Of a stretch of 64,000 nucleotides of DNA, positions 1 through 14,000 are shown piece after piece. Origin of the DNA: Achatina immaculata (taxonomy: Eukaryota; Mollusca; Gastropoda; Stylommatophora; Achatinidae); contig CM019701.1 of NCBI GenBank assembly GCA_009760885.1, forward strand, positions 12,235,963 through 12,299,962, read 5' to 3'. A model generated the notes under the pieces. It was given only the letters and a program-made list of their open reading frames with translations, was not told where the DNA came from and did no database searches. The first letter of the stretch is position 1. The number at the start of each line of letters is the position of its first letter. The translations under genes were made by a program, and so were the position numbers.

Positions 1-115
1 GCAGATATGAAGGGGGTAGTGCTATTTTAGAACATGACAGATATGGAGGGGGCAGTGCTATTTTAGAACATGGCAGATATGGAAGGGGAAATGCTATCGT
101 AGAACATGACAGATA
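1..115. repeat. 36-bp tandem repeat, about 3 copies, cut by the window edge
   Basis: CAGATATG recurs at steps of 36 bp (positions 2, 38, 74), and each unit contains GCTATTTTAGAACATG or a variant. Confidence 0.85.
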
Positions 116-217
116 CAGTTTTATGTATGTATTATACCCTGATATAGTCATCCTTGGTAGGTGGAACGTACTGACACGTATGCCTTTAGGAAAGAGACTG
201 TGAATGTCTAGGGGTAT

Positions 218-530
218 TTGGACAAGGTTACCAGACCCCTAGTTATCCCCCAAATGAGGGAGCTTGAGGCGAAGTTATGCACGAGAAGGCACCTTGCCAT
301 TGTATGTAGAGAGTTGAATGTCAACAATATCATGAGTCTTCCCCGACCTTCTCATTCTCCTGACCTTAAACCAAGTGAACAAGCTGGACAACCCAGACAC
401 TTCCTGTCTTGGAGACTGGCTCAGTGGATGGCTATTTCCCAGAATGACTTTAGCAGCTTTATTGCATCAGTCTGAGGTCGTGTTGAAACGTGCACGGAGG
501 ATGTCAGAGGTCACACTCGATGGTGATAAC
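218..530 (+). pseudogene. Tc1/mariner-type transposase C-terminal remnant
   Basis: The reading LPRPSHSPDLKPSEQ resembles the SPDLxPIEhxW motif holding the last catalytic acid of Tc1-type transposases. After an in-frame stop the frame continues GRVETCTEDVRGHTRW, the usual C-terminal signature. The part between the two is degraded. Terminal repeats were not found. Confidence 0.6.
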
Positions 531-649
531 AACAGGTCTGTCATTTGAAAATTCTTTCATCATCAAGTTTTAATTTTGACAGTAAATTTATTTTCAAGTA
601 GACTTTAAATACTTATCTTTATTTCAATATGAATTATCACAGAACAAAT

Positions 650-940
650 TGTGATTGACTGTTACATTAATTCCCATCAACCCACGCCATCTTTACCCCT
701 ATCTAGGGCACAGGTCATCAACCAGGGCTCTCCATTAACTTCTGTCCTGGGCTGTTTCTTCTATCCTTCTTCAGGTGTAGTCCATCTTTCTGATCTCTGC
801 TTCCAGACTCCTTGGCCAGGCGTTTCTAGGTATTCCTTGCTTCCTCTTACCTTGGGGATTCCAGGTGAGAGACTGCCTGGTTGTGCTAGTGGTGGGCTTT
901 CCAAATGTGTGTCCTTATCCATCTCCATTAATCGATAAAT
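650..940 (-). mobile_element. degraded non-LTR retrotransposon 3' fragment
   Basis: The minus-strand translation has a DKDTHLESP...IPKVRG pattern resembling the [16 protein letters not shown] C-terminal tail of endonuclease/reverse-transcriptase elements found at 8455-8900. It is heavily mutated. The assignment is by resemblance to the other copy in this window. Confidence 0.35.
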
Positions 941-974
941 AGGTCTACACATCAGGTGGTGCAGGTTCCAGTTC

Positions 975-1170
975 CAGCAGTGGGGATTTTCTTCCTGGTA
1001 AAACCACACCCCGGGTAGCAGAGAAATCTGGGAAGGTAAATACAGCCATGCGTGACAATGACCACGTCAGACTTTCACTTGCTGATGGTCTTGGAAATAC
1101 GGGCCTAACACCCTATTCCCGATATGGCTTAAAGGCACGAAAACGGGGATTGCACATTTGTTTTTAAATC
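975..1170 (+). mobile_element. SINE body fragment, same family as 57.5, 58.9 and 60.2 kb
   Basis: It shares CAGAGAAATCTGGGAA, GTCAGACTTTCA, GTCTTGGAAAT and CCTAACAC blocks in the same order as the three SINEs around 57.5-60.5 kb. The tRNA-like head is missing or decayed. Confidence 0.7.
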
Positions 1171-1830
1171 TCATATAAATTGAATGTTGGTGGGAATTAT
1201 TTTACTGGATTTTATTTTTGTATGATTTATAAATGTTATGCTGAACTTTTTGTGGGGAGTATATACAGACATAGCAGTACTGTATCCAGTCACTTTCCAT
1301 AGCTTTAAGATGAGCTATAAAATATTTATGCTCCGCGCGGTCACATTACCTTATCTTTCTCAAAATAAGTGTCTGAATGTGTCACAAAACAGGGATTAAA
1401 TAGTTAGCCACGGATTCATATTTCACTGCCCAGCTCCCTGTTGTAGTAAAGCGGTGGGGAGTTGTTCAAATTCCTCAGGCGTATTAATTCCAGCTGCCTG
1501 TAAGGTGACTTCCGCTCATAAAATGAGTTCGATGTTCTGTCTTCTGCAAATAAGAATGAACTGCTGACAATCTTAGCGCCAGCACTGGCATACTGCCTAA
1601 ATATGAACAAATTATATACATATATTTTCAAACTTCGTTAGTACAATCATATACTTGTATTAACTCTTTCACTATCAGATAAAAAGGCACAAGACCACAC
1701 ATACAATATTGTGTAAGAGAGCAGAGGCGAGTAAGGTCAGAATGGGAGAGAAAAGGGAGATAAGCTAGATCCAGAAATTACAATACAAGCTGTAGAAGAT
1801 AACGCGTTGTGACAGTAGCTTGCGTGGATA
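1170..1830. other. flanking DNA without recognised features
   Basis: AT-rich unique-looking sequence. Short ORFs on both strands have no recognisable motif. Confidence 0.6.
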
Positions 1831-1833
1831 GGG

Positions 1834-1836
<3 letters not shown>

Positions 1837-1882
<46 letters not shown>
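1837..1882. repeat. (GA)n microsatellite
   Basis: Uninterrupted GA dinucleotides. Confidence 0.97.
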
Positions 1883-1885
<3 letters not shown>

Positions 1886-2152
1886 CTAAAGGTACTTTTG
1901 GTCTTGGCGGACAGTTTTAGCACAGGCAGATGTTTATGGAGCACCTCTAGCACCATTAATCTTACCTTGCTTCACCTGGGCATTTAGTATAGAGACAAGT
2001 GTCTCTGTTGTTACACTCAACCTCCTCTTTTTGTCTATTGACTTTGCTGACGCGTTCCTGAGAAGGATGTGATGTGTATTTCTGAAGTCCTCCAAGGAGA
2101 TGAGTGGGGTCAAGAACGTGGCCATCAACTATTTTAAGGTTTCTCGCTCCAT

Positions 2153-2158
2153 TTTATT
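2153..2158 (-). promoter_or_regulatory. candidate poly(A) signal AATAAA for the receptor gene
   Basis: This is the first AATAAA on the minus strand after the stop codon; it would give a 3' UTR of about 0.95 kb including the 44-bp array. There is no other support. Confidence 0.25.
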
Positions 2159-2279
2159 TTCTTTCTGTCTATGTTTGTGCAGTCTAGCTCTGCGCTGTTA
2201 ACCTTTGACTCCTCCAAGCCAGCCACATGCAGAGTTTTGACAGAGAGAAAACTAGCGTCGAGAAGGTAAGAAGACGATA

Positions 2280-2530
2280 TGGGAAGACTGAGAAGATTGT
2301 GTGGGAAGATTGTTTGGGAAGACTACGGGAAGATTGTGTGAGGAGACCGCGGGAAGATTGTGTGAGAAGACCGCGGGAAGATTCTGCGGGAAGACTGTGA
2401 GAAGATTGTGTTGGAAGACTGTGGGAAGATTGTTTGGGAAGATTGTGTGGGAAGACTGTAGGAAGATTGTGTTGGAAGACTGTGGGAAGATTGTTTGGGA
2501 AGATTGTGTGGGAAGACTGTAGGAAAATAG
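2280..2530. repeat. degenerate 12/24-bp GGAAGATTGTGT-type minisatellite
   Basis: GGGAAGATTGT and GGAAGACTG alternate throughout. ORFs on both strands here are products of the repeat. It lies in the presumed 3' UTR or 3' flank of the receptor gene. Confidence 0.85.
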
Positions 2531-2612
2531 ACATAGATAAAAAGAAGAATAGTGTGATATTAAAAATTAATGGCTTCATAAAGAGAAAAATAAAAGAGAA
2601 GAAGCATAAGGC

Positions 2613-3093
2613 ATGATCAGAGTTACCTCCTCTCTGACACAAGCTAGAACTAACCTATGGTCAGAGTTACCTCCTCTCTGACACAAGCTAGAACTAACCT
2701 ATGGTCAGAGTTACCTCCTCTCTGAAACAAGCTAGAACTAACCTATGGTCAGAGTTACCTCTTCTCTGATACAAGCTAGAACTAACCTGTGGTCAGAATT
2801 ACCTCTTCTCTGACACAAGCTAGAACTAACCCATGGTCAGAGTTACCTCCTCTCTGACACAAGCTAGAACTAACCTATGGTCAGAGTTACCTCCTCTCTG
2901 AAACAAGCTAGAACTAACCTATGGTCAGAGTTACCTCTTCTCTGATACAAGCTAAAACTAACCTGTGGTCAGAATTACCTCTTCTCTGACACAAGCTAGA
3001 ACTAACCTATGGTCAGAGTTATCTCCTCTCTGACACAAGCTAGAACTAACCTATGGTCAGAGTTACCTCCTCTCTGACACAAGCTAGAACTAA
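2613..3093. repeat. 44-bp minisatellite abutting the receptor stop codon, about 11 copies
   Basis: The unit contains GGTCAGAGTTACCTCCTCTC and AAGCTAGAACTAACCTAT at a strict 44-bp step. The last unit runs straight into the final exon: on the minus strand each unit repeats ATAGGTTAG, the bases around the stop codon. Confidence 0.93.
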
Positions 3094-3263
3094 CCTATGT
3101 AGCTATGTTTTGTCTCCGTAGTGAAGGAGTGAATGAATGATTTCCGAAAGCGATTGGCCCGTTTTCGGATGTTACCTAGGAAGGGCGCAGTTGACAGAGT
3201 GTAGATGACCGGGTTTGTGGCTGAGTTTAGAGGCAATATGAAGACAGCTATCCAGGCGTATAC
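3090..3263 (-). CDS. exon X: transmembrane helix 7, C-terminal tail and stop
   Basis: This 174-bp terminal exon starts after CTTGCAG. It encodes [20 protein letters not shown] then [20 protein letters not shown] and [17 protein letters not shown], then TAG. NPVIY is the class A NPxxY motif. The cytoplasmic tail is short (about 35 residues), basic then Ser/Thr-rich. A 44-bp minisatellite begins at the stop codon. Confidence 0.96.
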   Translation of the reverse strand, partial: VYAWIAVFILPLNSATNPVIYTLSTAPFLGNIRKRANRFRKSFIHSFTTETKHSYIG

Positions 3264-6200
3264 CTGCAAGTTTAATGGCGGATAACAAGGTATTAGTTAT
3301 CTGAGATAAGACAAAATATATATCATATTTCGACTTTATGCTTTCATCAGAAAAAAGATATGAAATAATATTGGAAGTAAAGATTAAACTTAAAAAATGC
3401 TTTACATATTTTCAAAATATTGGAGCTAGTATGAAATGAGTGTGGTGAAACATATAATCTGAAGGTGGAGACATTTTACAAGTTGATGTGTAAGAAACAA
3501 GATTGGCATGTGGAACTCATAATCTGAAGGTGGAGACATTTTACAAGTTGATGTGTAAGAAACAAGATTGGCATGTGGAACTCATAATCTGAAGGTGGAG
3601 ACAGTTTACAAGTTGATGTTTAAGAATAAAAAAAATGACATGCATGTTTTTGTTCTTGTGTATTTTCTTGTAAACAAGAAAGCTGTCAAGCTCCGATCAT
3701 TGACGATGTGAGCAGTCTTCTCTTCTGCTCAGAGACGATGACTGGCAACATTTCCTCAGGTCACAAAAAAATGGAATAATGTCATCCAGGTAAGCTGGAA
3801 CTGTAAGTTTCTCATAACGCTCCACGAGGACGGAAATATGAAGAAGTAATGAGAGAAAATACGTAAAGTCAGATTAGGGGGAGAATCTACAACGTAACAT
3901 TAAAGACAACACGAGGGAGAGCTAAAGGATCGAGACACAACAAATAAAAATGACGGCAAGAAGATGCTACAAAAATGATGTAGCCAGTGGTAAGAAGAAA
4001 CAAATGTTTTAGCACAGAAACTACAAAGGTTGCGTGACAGACACCATCATTCTTGTCTTCAGAAAAAACTGGAGCACCCCAGGCAGATTCAGTCAGTGAT
4101 GGTAGGAGAACATCTATAGAGCAGGGGATCTCTACCAAGGCTATTCAGGTGATGGTAGGAGAACATCTATAGTGCGGGATATCTCTAACATAAGGCTACT
4201 CAGGTGATGGTAAGGAAAATCTGTAGAGAAGGAGATCTCTAACATAAGGCTACTCAGGTGATGGTAGGAGAATATCTATAGATCGGGAGATCTCTAACAT
4301 AAGGCTACTATGGTGATGATAAGAAAATCTATAGAGAAGGAGATCTCTAACACAAGACCACTGTGGTGATGGTAGGAGAACATCTATAAAACGGGAGATC
4401 TCCAACACATCGTGGTGATGATAGCAGAGCATCTATAGAGTCTATCTATCTATTGCCCTACGGATCATGCTTTCCCACAACTCCCTGTACCGAGTGCTGA
4501 GTACAAGTTCTGCCGGCTGTCTCTGTCCGTGCATTCTGTTAGTCCGTTCGGCATCATTTCTCTCTCTCTCTCTCTCTGTCTACCTCGATCTCTTTTGCCC
4601 TCTTTTTTTCCTGTTGTCATGCTGTATACCAGCTTGCCTCGCCGTAGATGTGTCGTATGAATTTGAATTATCTTTCTCTGACTTTTGTTATCGCTTGCCT
4701 CATCTCTCCAGCCCCTCTCAGAATGTTTCATTTGATTTCTTTGCTGTCTGCGGTGTTCTTAGCATTATTCTAAGGAACCACATTTCACTGACCTCCATTT
4801 GGATCTATAGCCCCCCCCCCCCCCCACCTGGGAACAATTGTGTTAAGAACACACTTATCTTAACAGTCTTTGTGAAACAGGGAACATAGAACACACTTAT
4901 CTTAACTAACAGTCTTTGTGAGACAGGGAACATAGAACACACTTATCTTAACAGTCTTTGTGAGACAGGGAACATAGAACACACTTATCTTAACAGTCTT
5001 TGTGAGACAGGGAACATAGAACACATTTATCTTAACAGTCTTTGTGAGACAGGGAACATAGAACACACTTATCTTAACAGTCTTTGTGAGACAGGGAACA
5101 TAGATCTGATTGCTTAAAAAATCTGACCTACTTCTGTAGCCCAGAAACCTGTACCAAACAACATTAATTGTTATTTTTATAAAATGTAATATCCGGTTGG
5201 TGGACGGGTGGGGACATGGAGATCGCCGGCGGGGATGAGGAAAATCTGATTTAAAACAAATGAAACCAGGACGTAACAATCCTGTGGGTCTCTATAACAA
5301 TGGCTATTAGAATGAGGTAAACAAAACAGAGCCAGCAGACTATATGTGGTGGGGGTATGGATATCATTGAAGTACTCATCGGATTCCTCATCCCAAAGTC
5401 GGAGTGTCTCTGGAACTGTCTCAAAGCCGTTGGGTCTGATGTGGAGAAGGGGCTCAAGTACAGCCACCAGAGACTGGAAAACAAAGTTTTGGCCAGGCCA
5501 GCCTACACCACTGTCTTCATGGCAGTCCGAGCAAGACCACAGTCTGCCCTAGCAAGGAAAGGAGCTGAAGTCGGAGGTACCCAGCCATAAGGCGCGTAGC
5601 AAAAATCAGGGTACCACGTATTATCGCTAAATGCGTACGAAGAAGAAGAAGAAGGAGGAGGAGGAGGAAGAGGAGAATATACAGAGGAGGAGGAGGAGGA
5701 AGAGAAGAATATACAGAGGAGGAGGAGGAGGAGGAAGAGGAGAATATACAGAGGAGGAGGAGGAGGAGGAAGAGGAGAATATACAAAGGAGGATATCTCC
5801 AACATGAGACCATCGTGATGATTGTAGTAAGAGAGTGTAACCACCACTCAAGACCATAGTTGATGAGTAGGAGAAAAGAGGTGGGTGCCAGTAGCAACTT
5901 GTGTCAGTGTGTGTGTGTGTGGGGGGGGGGGTGGGAGGCTGGGTGATGGGATGAGATCGTACTTAGATATTCAGTCCTTTTTTAAAACTTACTTCAGAGA
6001 CACGGAGAGCATTTTCCCCTGCAAATTTCAATTATTCTACAGCTTTCAAGACTCAAAAAAAAATTGCACCCATTCCTAAAATGTTCACAGACTGAATTCA
6101 ACCTTAGATTAATCAACCTCCTGTCTCTGATTGAATTCAGCCTTAGATTAATCAACCTCCCATCTCTGACTGAATTCAGCCTTAATCAACCTCCCGTCTC

Positions 6201-8395
6201 TGACTGAATTCAGCCTTAGATTAATCAAACTCCAGTCTCTGACTGAATTCAGCCTTAGATTAATCAACCTCCCATCTTTGACTGAATTCAGCCTTAGATT
6301 AATCAACCTCCCATCCCTGACTGAATTCAGCCTTAGATTAATCAACCTGCCTTCTCTGACTGGATTCAGCCTTAGATTAATCAACCTCCCGTCTCTGACT
6401 GAATTCAGCATTAGATTAATCAACCTCCCATCTTTGACTGAATTCAGCCTTAGATTAATCAACCTCCCATCCCCGACTGGATTCAGCCTTAGATTAATCA
6501 ACCTCCCGTCTCTGACTGGATTCAGCCTTAGATTAATCAACCTCCCGTCTCTGACTGAATTCAGCCTTAGATTAATCAACCTCCCGTCTCTGACTGAATT
6601 CAACATTAGATTAATCAACCTCCCGTCTCTGACAGTAGTGGGCCTGCAGGTAAGGCAGTAGTTGTTACCTGTATATCTGTTCTAGCACCTGCCAGTGAGA
6701 CGAAGCCGAGAATGATGATCGGAACCCAGCAGCAGAAGTCTGTCATGACAATTAAGGTCATACGACGCGCCATGGCGTTGTCTGTTTTACTCTCGGCAGT
6801 CCTGTAAGTGACGTATGTCAGAACTGACTTTTCTTGTTTCTTACTTATAAGATCATGTATTAAATTCAATTTTCTAACTTTAATATAGCAATGAGAATAT
6901 AAAGAAGGATGTGTTAGAATTTAATATTTAAAAGAATTAGGACTGACAAATAAGATGCAATTTATAGCAGGTATAACGTTTTATAGAAAAGAACAAAGTT
7001 TCAGAATTGTTATCATATACAAGCAAACGGAACACCCAACGTGCAGACAGTACCTCACTGCGCTTCTAGTCTTCTTGGCCACAGTGAACATCCATAGGTA
7101 AGAAACGGTAATGAGCAGGAAAGATGTGAAATTTAGCACCAGGAACACCCCGACAGAGTACTCCCAGCCCGAGGGGCGGTCTGGTGTCACGTGCAGAGCC
7201 AGACAAACACCGGACCGTCTGTAGAAACCCTGGAGATGAATACATAGATTTATCTCGCTGTGGTGTTCTCTGACCTGGCTGTAACAAAGCGGCTATAGGA
7301 AGACGTATAAATGACACTTTTCGTTTTAGAATACAATTTTTCTCAGTCAGTCAGTCAGTTGCATGTCCTTTGCAGAACTTTGGCTCCCTAACAGCTCTCC
7401 TGTACGCCTCTCGGTTGTAAGCAAGATGGCCTGCTGCTGAAGCATCCATTTGCAGATTATCAACGATGTCTTGCAGCCATCTTCGGCTTAGTCTTCCTCT
7501 CTTTCTTTTTCCCATTATGTATCCTTTCAAATCGGTCTTCTCTAAATTCTCATGACGTGTAATGAGTCAAAAAATTTCAGTTTTCTCTGTTTAATCTTCC
7601 TCATTAGCCAACTTTCTTCAATATTAAGTATATATTTTAAAGATATATTTGTTCTTTTTTGTGCTCATGATATCTGAAGAATTCTTCTGTAGCATTTACA
7701 ATCAAAGGCATTTATGTGTTTTTCAGCTGTTTTATTAAGTGTCCAGGTCTCACAGGCATATGTTGCGATGGGAAAGATGCATGCCCTTAAAATCTTATTT
7801 TTGTAGTTTGTTTTTTTTTGTCCTCTCCACAGATTCTTTAGTTTTGTTTTTACTTTTTTTGAAGAGCGATAGATGTCCTCCTTTTAATTTCCCTCAATGT
7901 ATCTCCATTACTAGCTAGTAATGAACCAAGATATTCAAAACTCTCCACCTCTTCCAATTTTTCCTCATTGATACACTTTTCAAAAACAATTAATTAATCT
8001 AAATCATCTGAAATATGTTTATTTTAGAGTTTTACAAAAAACAAAAATTCTCTGACAGGGGAGATTTCTACCTCGAAATAGCCAATTCCTGCGAGAGGCA
8101 GCGTTGCCAACAGGAAAACCAGGAACCAGATAAATCCCATAACAATGACAGCCTGTTTGAGGCCCAAGCGGGTTCTTCTGAGTGGGAAGAGGATGCAGAG
8201 CAGACGGTCCAGGGTGATCGTGGTCAATGTCAGGACTGACAGCTCTAGAAAAGAAACATAAGAAGGAATTATTTCTTAACTTTAAGTGCATAAATTCAGT
8301 CACTTGTTTTAGATTATTTCCCTCATCTCATGGAGTTCAGTTCACATGACCACTTCGGGGTAACCACCACCACCACCACCACCACCACCACCACC

Positions 8396-8457
<62 letters not shown>

Positions 8458-10987
8458 ATCCTTTCACTCCCTTGAGAGCATAGGCCACGGATAAAGGATC
8501 TCCAGTTATCCCTGTTCTTGGAATTATTCTCTGCTTCCTTCCATGTGTTTCCCTTGTCTCTGAGCACTGTCATAATTTCTCTTCTCCAAGTAAGTCTAGG
8601 TCTTCCTCTTTTTCTATTTCCTTGAGGATTCCATGTCAGTGCCTGTCTTGCTATGCTGGTATCGGTTTCCTCGGAGTGTGGACAATCCACCTCCACTTCC
8701 TTGACATGATTTCTAGATTCATATGTTCTTGTCCTGCCTTTTCCCAGACCTCCTCTTTCCTGATCTTGCCCTGCCATTGAATGTTTAAAATCCTCCTAAA
8801 ACAGTAGTTCATGAATGTTTGTATCCTCTGTTGTATTGTCATGGTCATAACCATAATAAGCATAATATTAGATTTGTTTGTTTCGGCTGTCCGGCTCTGC
8901 TCTGGTCGGTCCAAAGTATGTGCTCAGAGAAGGTCAGGCTGAGAGCAGCGTCTTAAGAAGGTGTTGGTGGAGCCAAGAACCAGTCAAAAACACACTGGCC
9001 TACCGAAGACGAGCTGTGTCATAAAAGGCCGCAGCCGGGTCAAGTCATGGTCACGTGATAGGTCTCTGTCATTCATTCACTTCATTTCTTCAGAGGGTTA
9101 AACTTTCGTCATGCTTGCAAATGAGTTATTACTTCGCCTTTTCTTTAATGAACAAGTGTAGCAGTATGGGAGATTATTTTTTTTCTCTACAGAAAGGGCA
9201 TTTCTCCCCTTATGAGTCTTTATTTTTAACGTTCAAAAGGTCATGTGATCTGTGAATCCCGTGACTGAGAATTGTGGGAGAAAGCCTGAATGATTTAGTC
9301 TTCGTCTGGATGTGTGCATGTGTTGACGCTTTGTGTGATGTCTCTATGGAGTATATGGACGTTATATCTGTTCTGGACTTTTGTTAATATGAATGGACTC
9401 GCTACACGGCAGGGGTAACCTGTCGGCAGTCAGAGTATTGTATTCTCCATCAGCATTATCATCAGTTAAAGTCAGCAGGAAAAAAAATGTAAGTCTTTTC
9501 TATTCTTTTGTTCATGCAGAAAGTGCTACAGGAGAACTATCCACAAACTTCAGGGCAGAACTAATGGCCATCCTGAAGGCTGCAGAAACTCTGGAGGAAC
9601 GAACGATCCAGGGACACAAACACAGCCTTCGTGCGTGACAGCCAGGCAGCCCTCAGTGATGAAGCCGAGGACAGCCTAACAAGGGAGGTAATAGAGAAAT
9701 TAAATCATCCCTCTGTGACAAACAGTGGATCCACGCACACTCTGGCATTGCAGGAAACGAAACAGCTGATAGACTAGCAAAAGAAGGCAACAACAACAAT
9801 AACAACAATAACAACAACAACAACAACAATAAAGAGCAATTCAGGCACAGAACATCGCAAAAGAAAATGAAAACACTAGTTAAAAGGAAATACCTGGAGG
9901 CAGAGGACAAACACCAGATACACACATGACACTTTACTAAGACTAAACAAACCATAAACCACAATCTTTAGGCTATGAACCGTACACTGCGACTCAGAGC
10001 TCGTCTCTGCAAGATAAAGGCTGCACCAACAGCCCAGTGCATGTGCAAAAGCGGCCCCCAGACTCATGAACCAGTACTAATAACCTGCACTATATATAGG
10101 TACCTCATAGCCCAGCTATGGCCCCAAGAGAGAAGCATGGAGGAATAACTCTTCTGTTCCCATGAAGACCTCCTGCTGACTTTCATGGAGGCAACCGGAC
10201 TCCTTGTTTAGAAAGCCGAACACACGAAACTGAACGCAGAAGAAGAAGAAGAACTTGTAATTATAAAGGTCTAAAACATGATCTCACCACTTGAAAATGT
10301 CGAGACGAATCCAGCGAACTGACACAAACTACTCTCTCTCCAGCTCTCATCATGGATAATGTACACGCCCCTGTAATGAGTATCGACGGCTGCGATGATG
10401 AGGAGGTAGACCCCCATTAGGAAGTCACCTATGGCCAGGTTGGTGATCAAGAATGAGTGCACCTGCACAAGTAAACAGATACTAGGACACATAAAGAGTT
10501 TGCTCCCTTGTTATACGTGATCAGTGGCTAGTACAAAGATTTGACAATAAAAAAAAAAAAACGAACGTGTTTGTCACATACAGCTTCTCTTCAGATCATT
10601 GGTCCTTGACCTTTTATTTTTTGTCTGTTGATCCCTTTCCAGCCTGAGAACAGCTGTGGACTCACATTCCTACTTCGGAGCAGCTATGGACCCCATTTTC
10701 TGGCATGATTACAGCTGAGGGTCCCATTTACGGTATCAGAACAGCTGTTGACCCCATTTTCAGCTTGAGAACAGTTGTGGACCCCTTTCTAGCCTGGGGA
10801 CAACTGTGGACCCCATTTCCAGCCTGGTAACAGCTGTGGACCCCGTTTTCACCCTGGAGACAGCTGTGGACCCCATTTTCACCCTGGAGACAGCTGTGGA
10901 CCCTTTCCAGCCTGGGGACAGCTGTGGACCCCTTTCCAGTCTGGGGACAGCTGTGGACACCTTTCCAGCTTGAGAACAGCTATGAAG

Positions 10988-11042
<55 letters not shown>

Positions 11043-14000
11043 AAAAGTAAAGCAATAAATAGAGACTAGATGTTACTAATTTAAAAACAAATCTAGCAGT
11101 CCATCTACTGGTCCTTAATTAGGTCCATGGAGCCCAGGTTAAGAACCACTAGTGTAAAGGGAGTTTACTTGTACAGTTAACAAGTAAATCCTTCGACAGT
11201 TACTGCCCTTGTGTTTACAAATTAGATATATGTGTGTCACTTATCTTGAAATCACATACAAAGTGGCAACACCGGATCTTCATACAATCCTTTTTACTAA
11301 TCTTCATAGAGTCCTTCTTACTTTGCCTCCTCTTAAGTCTCGGACACGCCAAACGATGACCAAGAAGTTGCCACACAGAGCAATGATGCCTAGAACCCAG
11401 ATACTGACACGCAACACGTAGTTGGACATAAGATCCTCGCAGGAAGAGAACTCGTCAGGTTTAGGCAAGCAGTCAACCGTGTCGGGTGTCAGACAGCAGA
11501 ACCTGTAGCTGTCAGTTACTCTGTAAAAGAAAACAAATTCTTCGTGTCAGAAGCTGGACACCTTTGTCGTCAACATGATCACATCAAGGCAAAAATGTAC
11601 TCAACATCAGGGGAAGCAATTAACTGAGTCAAGGGAAACGATCATTAAAAAGAGAGAAATTGGCTGATCAAGTCAAGGGGAGGAAATGTAAAGAATCAAA
11701 TCGTACTCTTCTTCTGTCAGCTATCATTCAGTCGCTGTTATTCAGCGTCAGTATAGCACTTGTATTACAAACATACAAAATACTGAATAAGGACTGAATA
11801 CTACTTCATATACAGATAGTCCTCGTTTTCCGAGGGGATTTTATTTCGATGGTCGCGTTGGAAAACGAAAATTGACGTAAATCGAATATCATAAGATTGT
11901 GCGTATCTAGTACTTATTGCCAGTAGACAGTCATCGTATATCAAAGTGTACATGAAGGGTTTTGATTTTACTGACAGTGCTTTATTTAAGATTTTGTAGT
12001 CAACATTAAGTAGTGAGATGGGTCTCTAGTTTGTTATCCGAGCTTTGTCGGACACGAAGACCAAGAATGCAGCAGCAACAACAGAAACATTAGCACGCGT
12101 ACATACTTTCTCAGAGATTTCGCTAAGTACGCCCATGATAAGAACAGCTGAACAGCAATCCTGTTCTTAGACGAGGAAAAAGCCTTTGACAGAGTGTCCT
12201 ATTCCTTCCTTCACAAAACTCTCCTCAGTAGCAATGAGGGGAGCTACTTCAGAGACTGGATTACGATTATATAATCCTCACCACAAAGTCAGATCCTATT
12301 CAACCGCACCTTAACAAACACATCTAACTAGATCTGTCCAGGAAGGGGTGCCCTCTGTCCCCACTTCTGTACGTGTTAACTTTGGAGCCACTCTTGGAAA
12401 AGATCAGACACGACAGTCTCATCACGGGAACTTTCATCCCTGGGGCAGGAGAGAAGGAGTTGATCGCTCACGCGGACGACACGGTCTTCTTTCCTACAAA
12501 CATCTCCTCAATAAATCACATTTTAGACACTTTCAAAGAATTCGAGAAGGCATTGGCGCTAAAATAAACATGCTAAAGTCACAAATCTTGGGTCTGGGGA
12601 AATGGACCAATAAGTCAGATTTCCCTTTCAACCTAACACACGTTAACAGCATGAACATATATGGGATACTCTACACAGCAATACCATTACAAACAAACAA
12701 AACTGGATGGACAAACATTAACAATAGATTTAAATCATACAAAACAACAACAACGATCTTGGGTAGGATCGTAATAGCCAACATTTCGCCACATCTTAAC
12801 TGATCTACATCTTCCCCCTGCCCTCAATAGCATTCAAAGAAATCAACAAACTAGTCAGAAAATTCATATTTAGGAACACAAGATTCAACAAAAAGCACTA
12901 ATGCAAGACAAGAAACCAGGCGGCATCATACTAAAAAACATTACAACAAAAATACAAGCACTAAGAATCAAATACCCAGGAAGCGTTATCAACGAGTCAC
13001 AAAAACGCGCACTAGCGGACTATTATGTAGGACTTAGACTATCCAACCTTTGTAGAATCATCAATACACAGCCTTACTATTTTGGAACACAGCCCCCTCT
13101 TCTACAGACATGTATACAAAACTTAACAAAACACAAACACTTAATACAGAAGAAAACTTCTGATTTTTGCAGACAACTAGTCACGGAACAAGAACCACGG
13201 CTACAATTTACGAGTTTTATAACTCCTAAGTTATGTAGGGAAAACAAACAATAAAACGGAAGATCACATATTTTTAGATGCAAAATAATATCACGAATGT
13301 TAAAACTTCTTACAAGTAGAATAGAAACAGAAACAAAACAATATCACGAATGTTAAAACTTCTCACAAGTAGAATAGAAACAGAAATAAAACAATATCAC
13401 GAATGTTAAAACTTCTTACAAGTAGAATAGAAACAGAAATAAAACAATATCACGAATGTTAAAACTTCTCACAAGTAGACTAGAAACAGAAACAAAACAA
13501 TATCACGAATGTTAAAACTTCTCACAAGTAGAATAGAAACAGAAACAAAACAATATCACGAATGTTAAAACTTCTTACAAGTAGAATAGAAACAGAAACA
13601 AAACAATATCACGAATGTTAAAACTTCTCACAAGTAGAATAGAAACAGAAATAAAACAATATCACGAATGTTAAAACTTCTCACAAGTAGAATAGAAACA
13701 GAAACAAAACAATATCACGAATGTTAAATCTTCTTACAAGTAGAATAGAAACAGAAATAAAACAATATCACGAATGTTAAAACTTCTCACAAGTAGAATA
13801 GAAACAGAAACAAAACAATATCACGAATGTTAAAACTTCTCACAAGTAGAATAGAAACAAAAATAAAACAATATCACGAATGTTAAAACTTCTCACAAGT
13901 AGAATAGAAACAGAAACAAAACAATATCACGAATGTTAAAACTTCTCACACGTAGAATAGAAACAGAAACAAAACAATATCACGAATGTTAAAACTTCTC

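Larger units (their letters stand above)
10600..11155. mobile_element. hAT-type non-autonomous element (MITE) with internal minisatellite
   Basis: The right end GGTTAAGAACCACTAG is the inverse of the CAGTGGTTCTCAACC-type terminus seen at 50638. The left end near 10600 (GGTCCTTGACC) is decayed. It contains the GTCCATGGAGCCC subterminal block also present at 60.6 kb. Confidence 0.55.

Noticed and set aside
6148..6661. [13 protein letters not shown] repeat ORF
   Set aside because: 39-bp minisatellite lying in the intron next to exon W.
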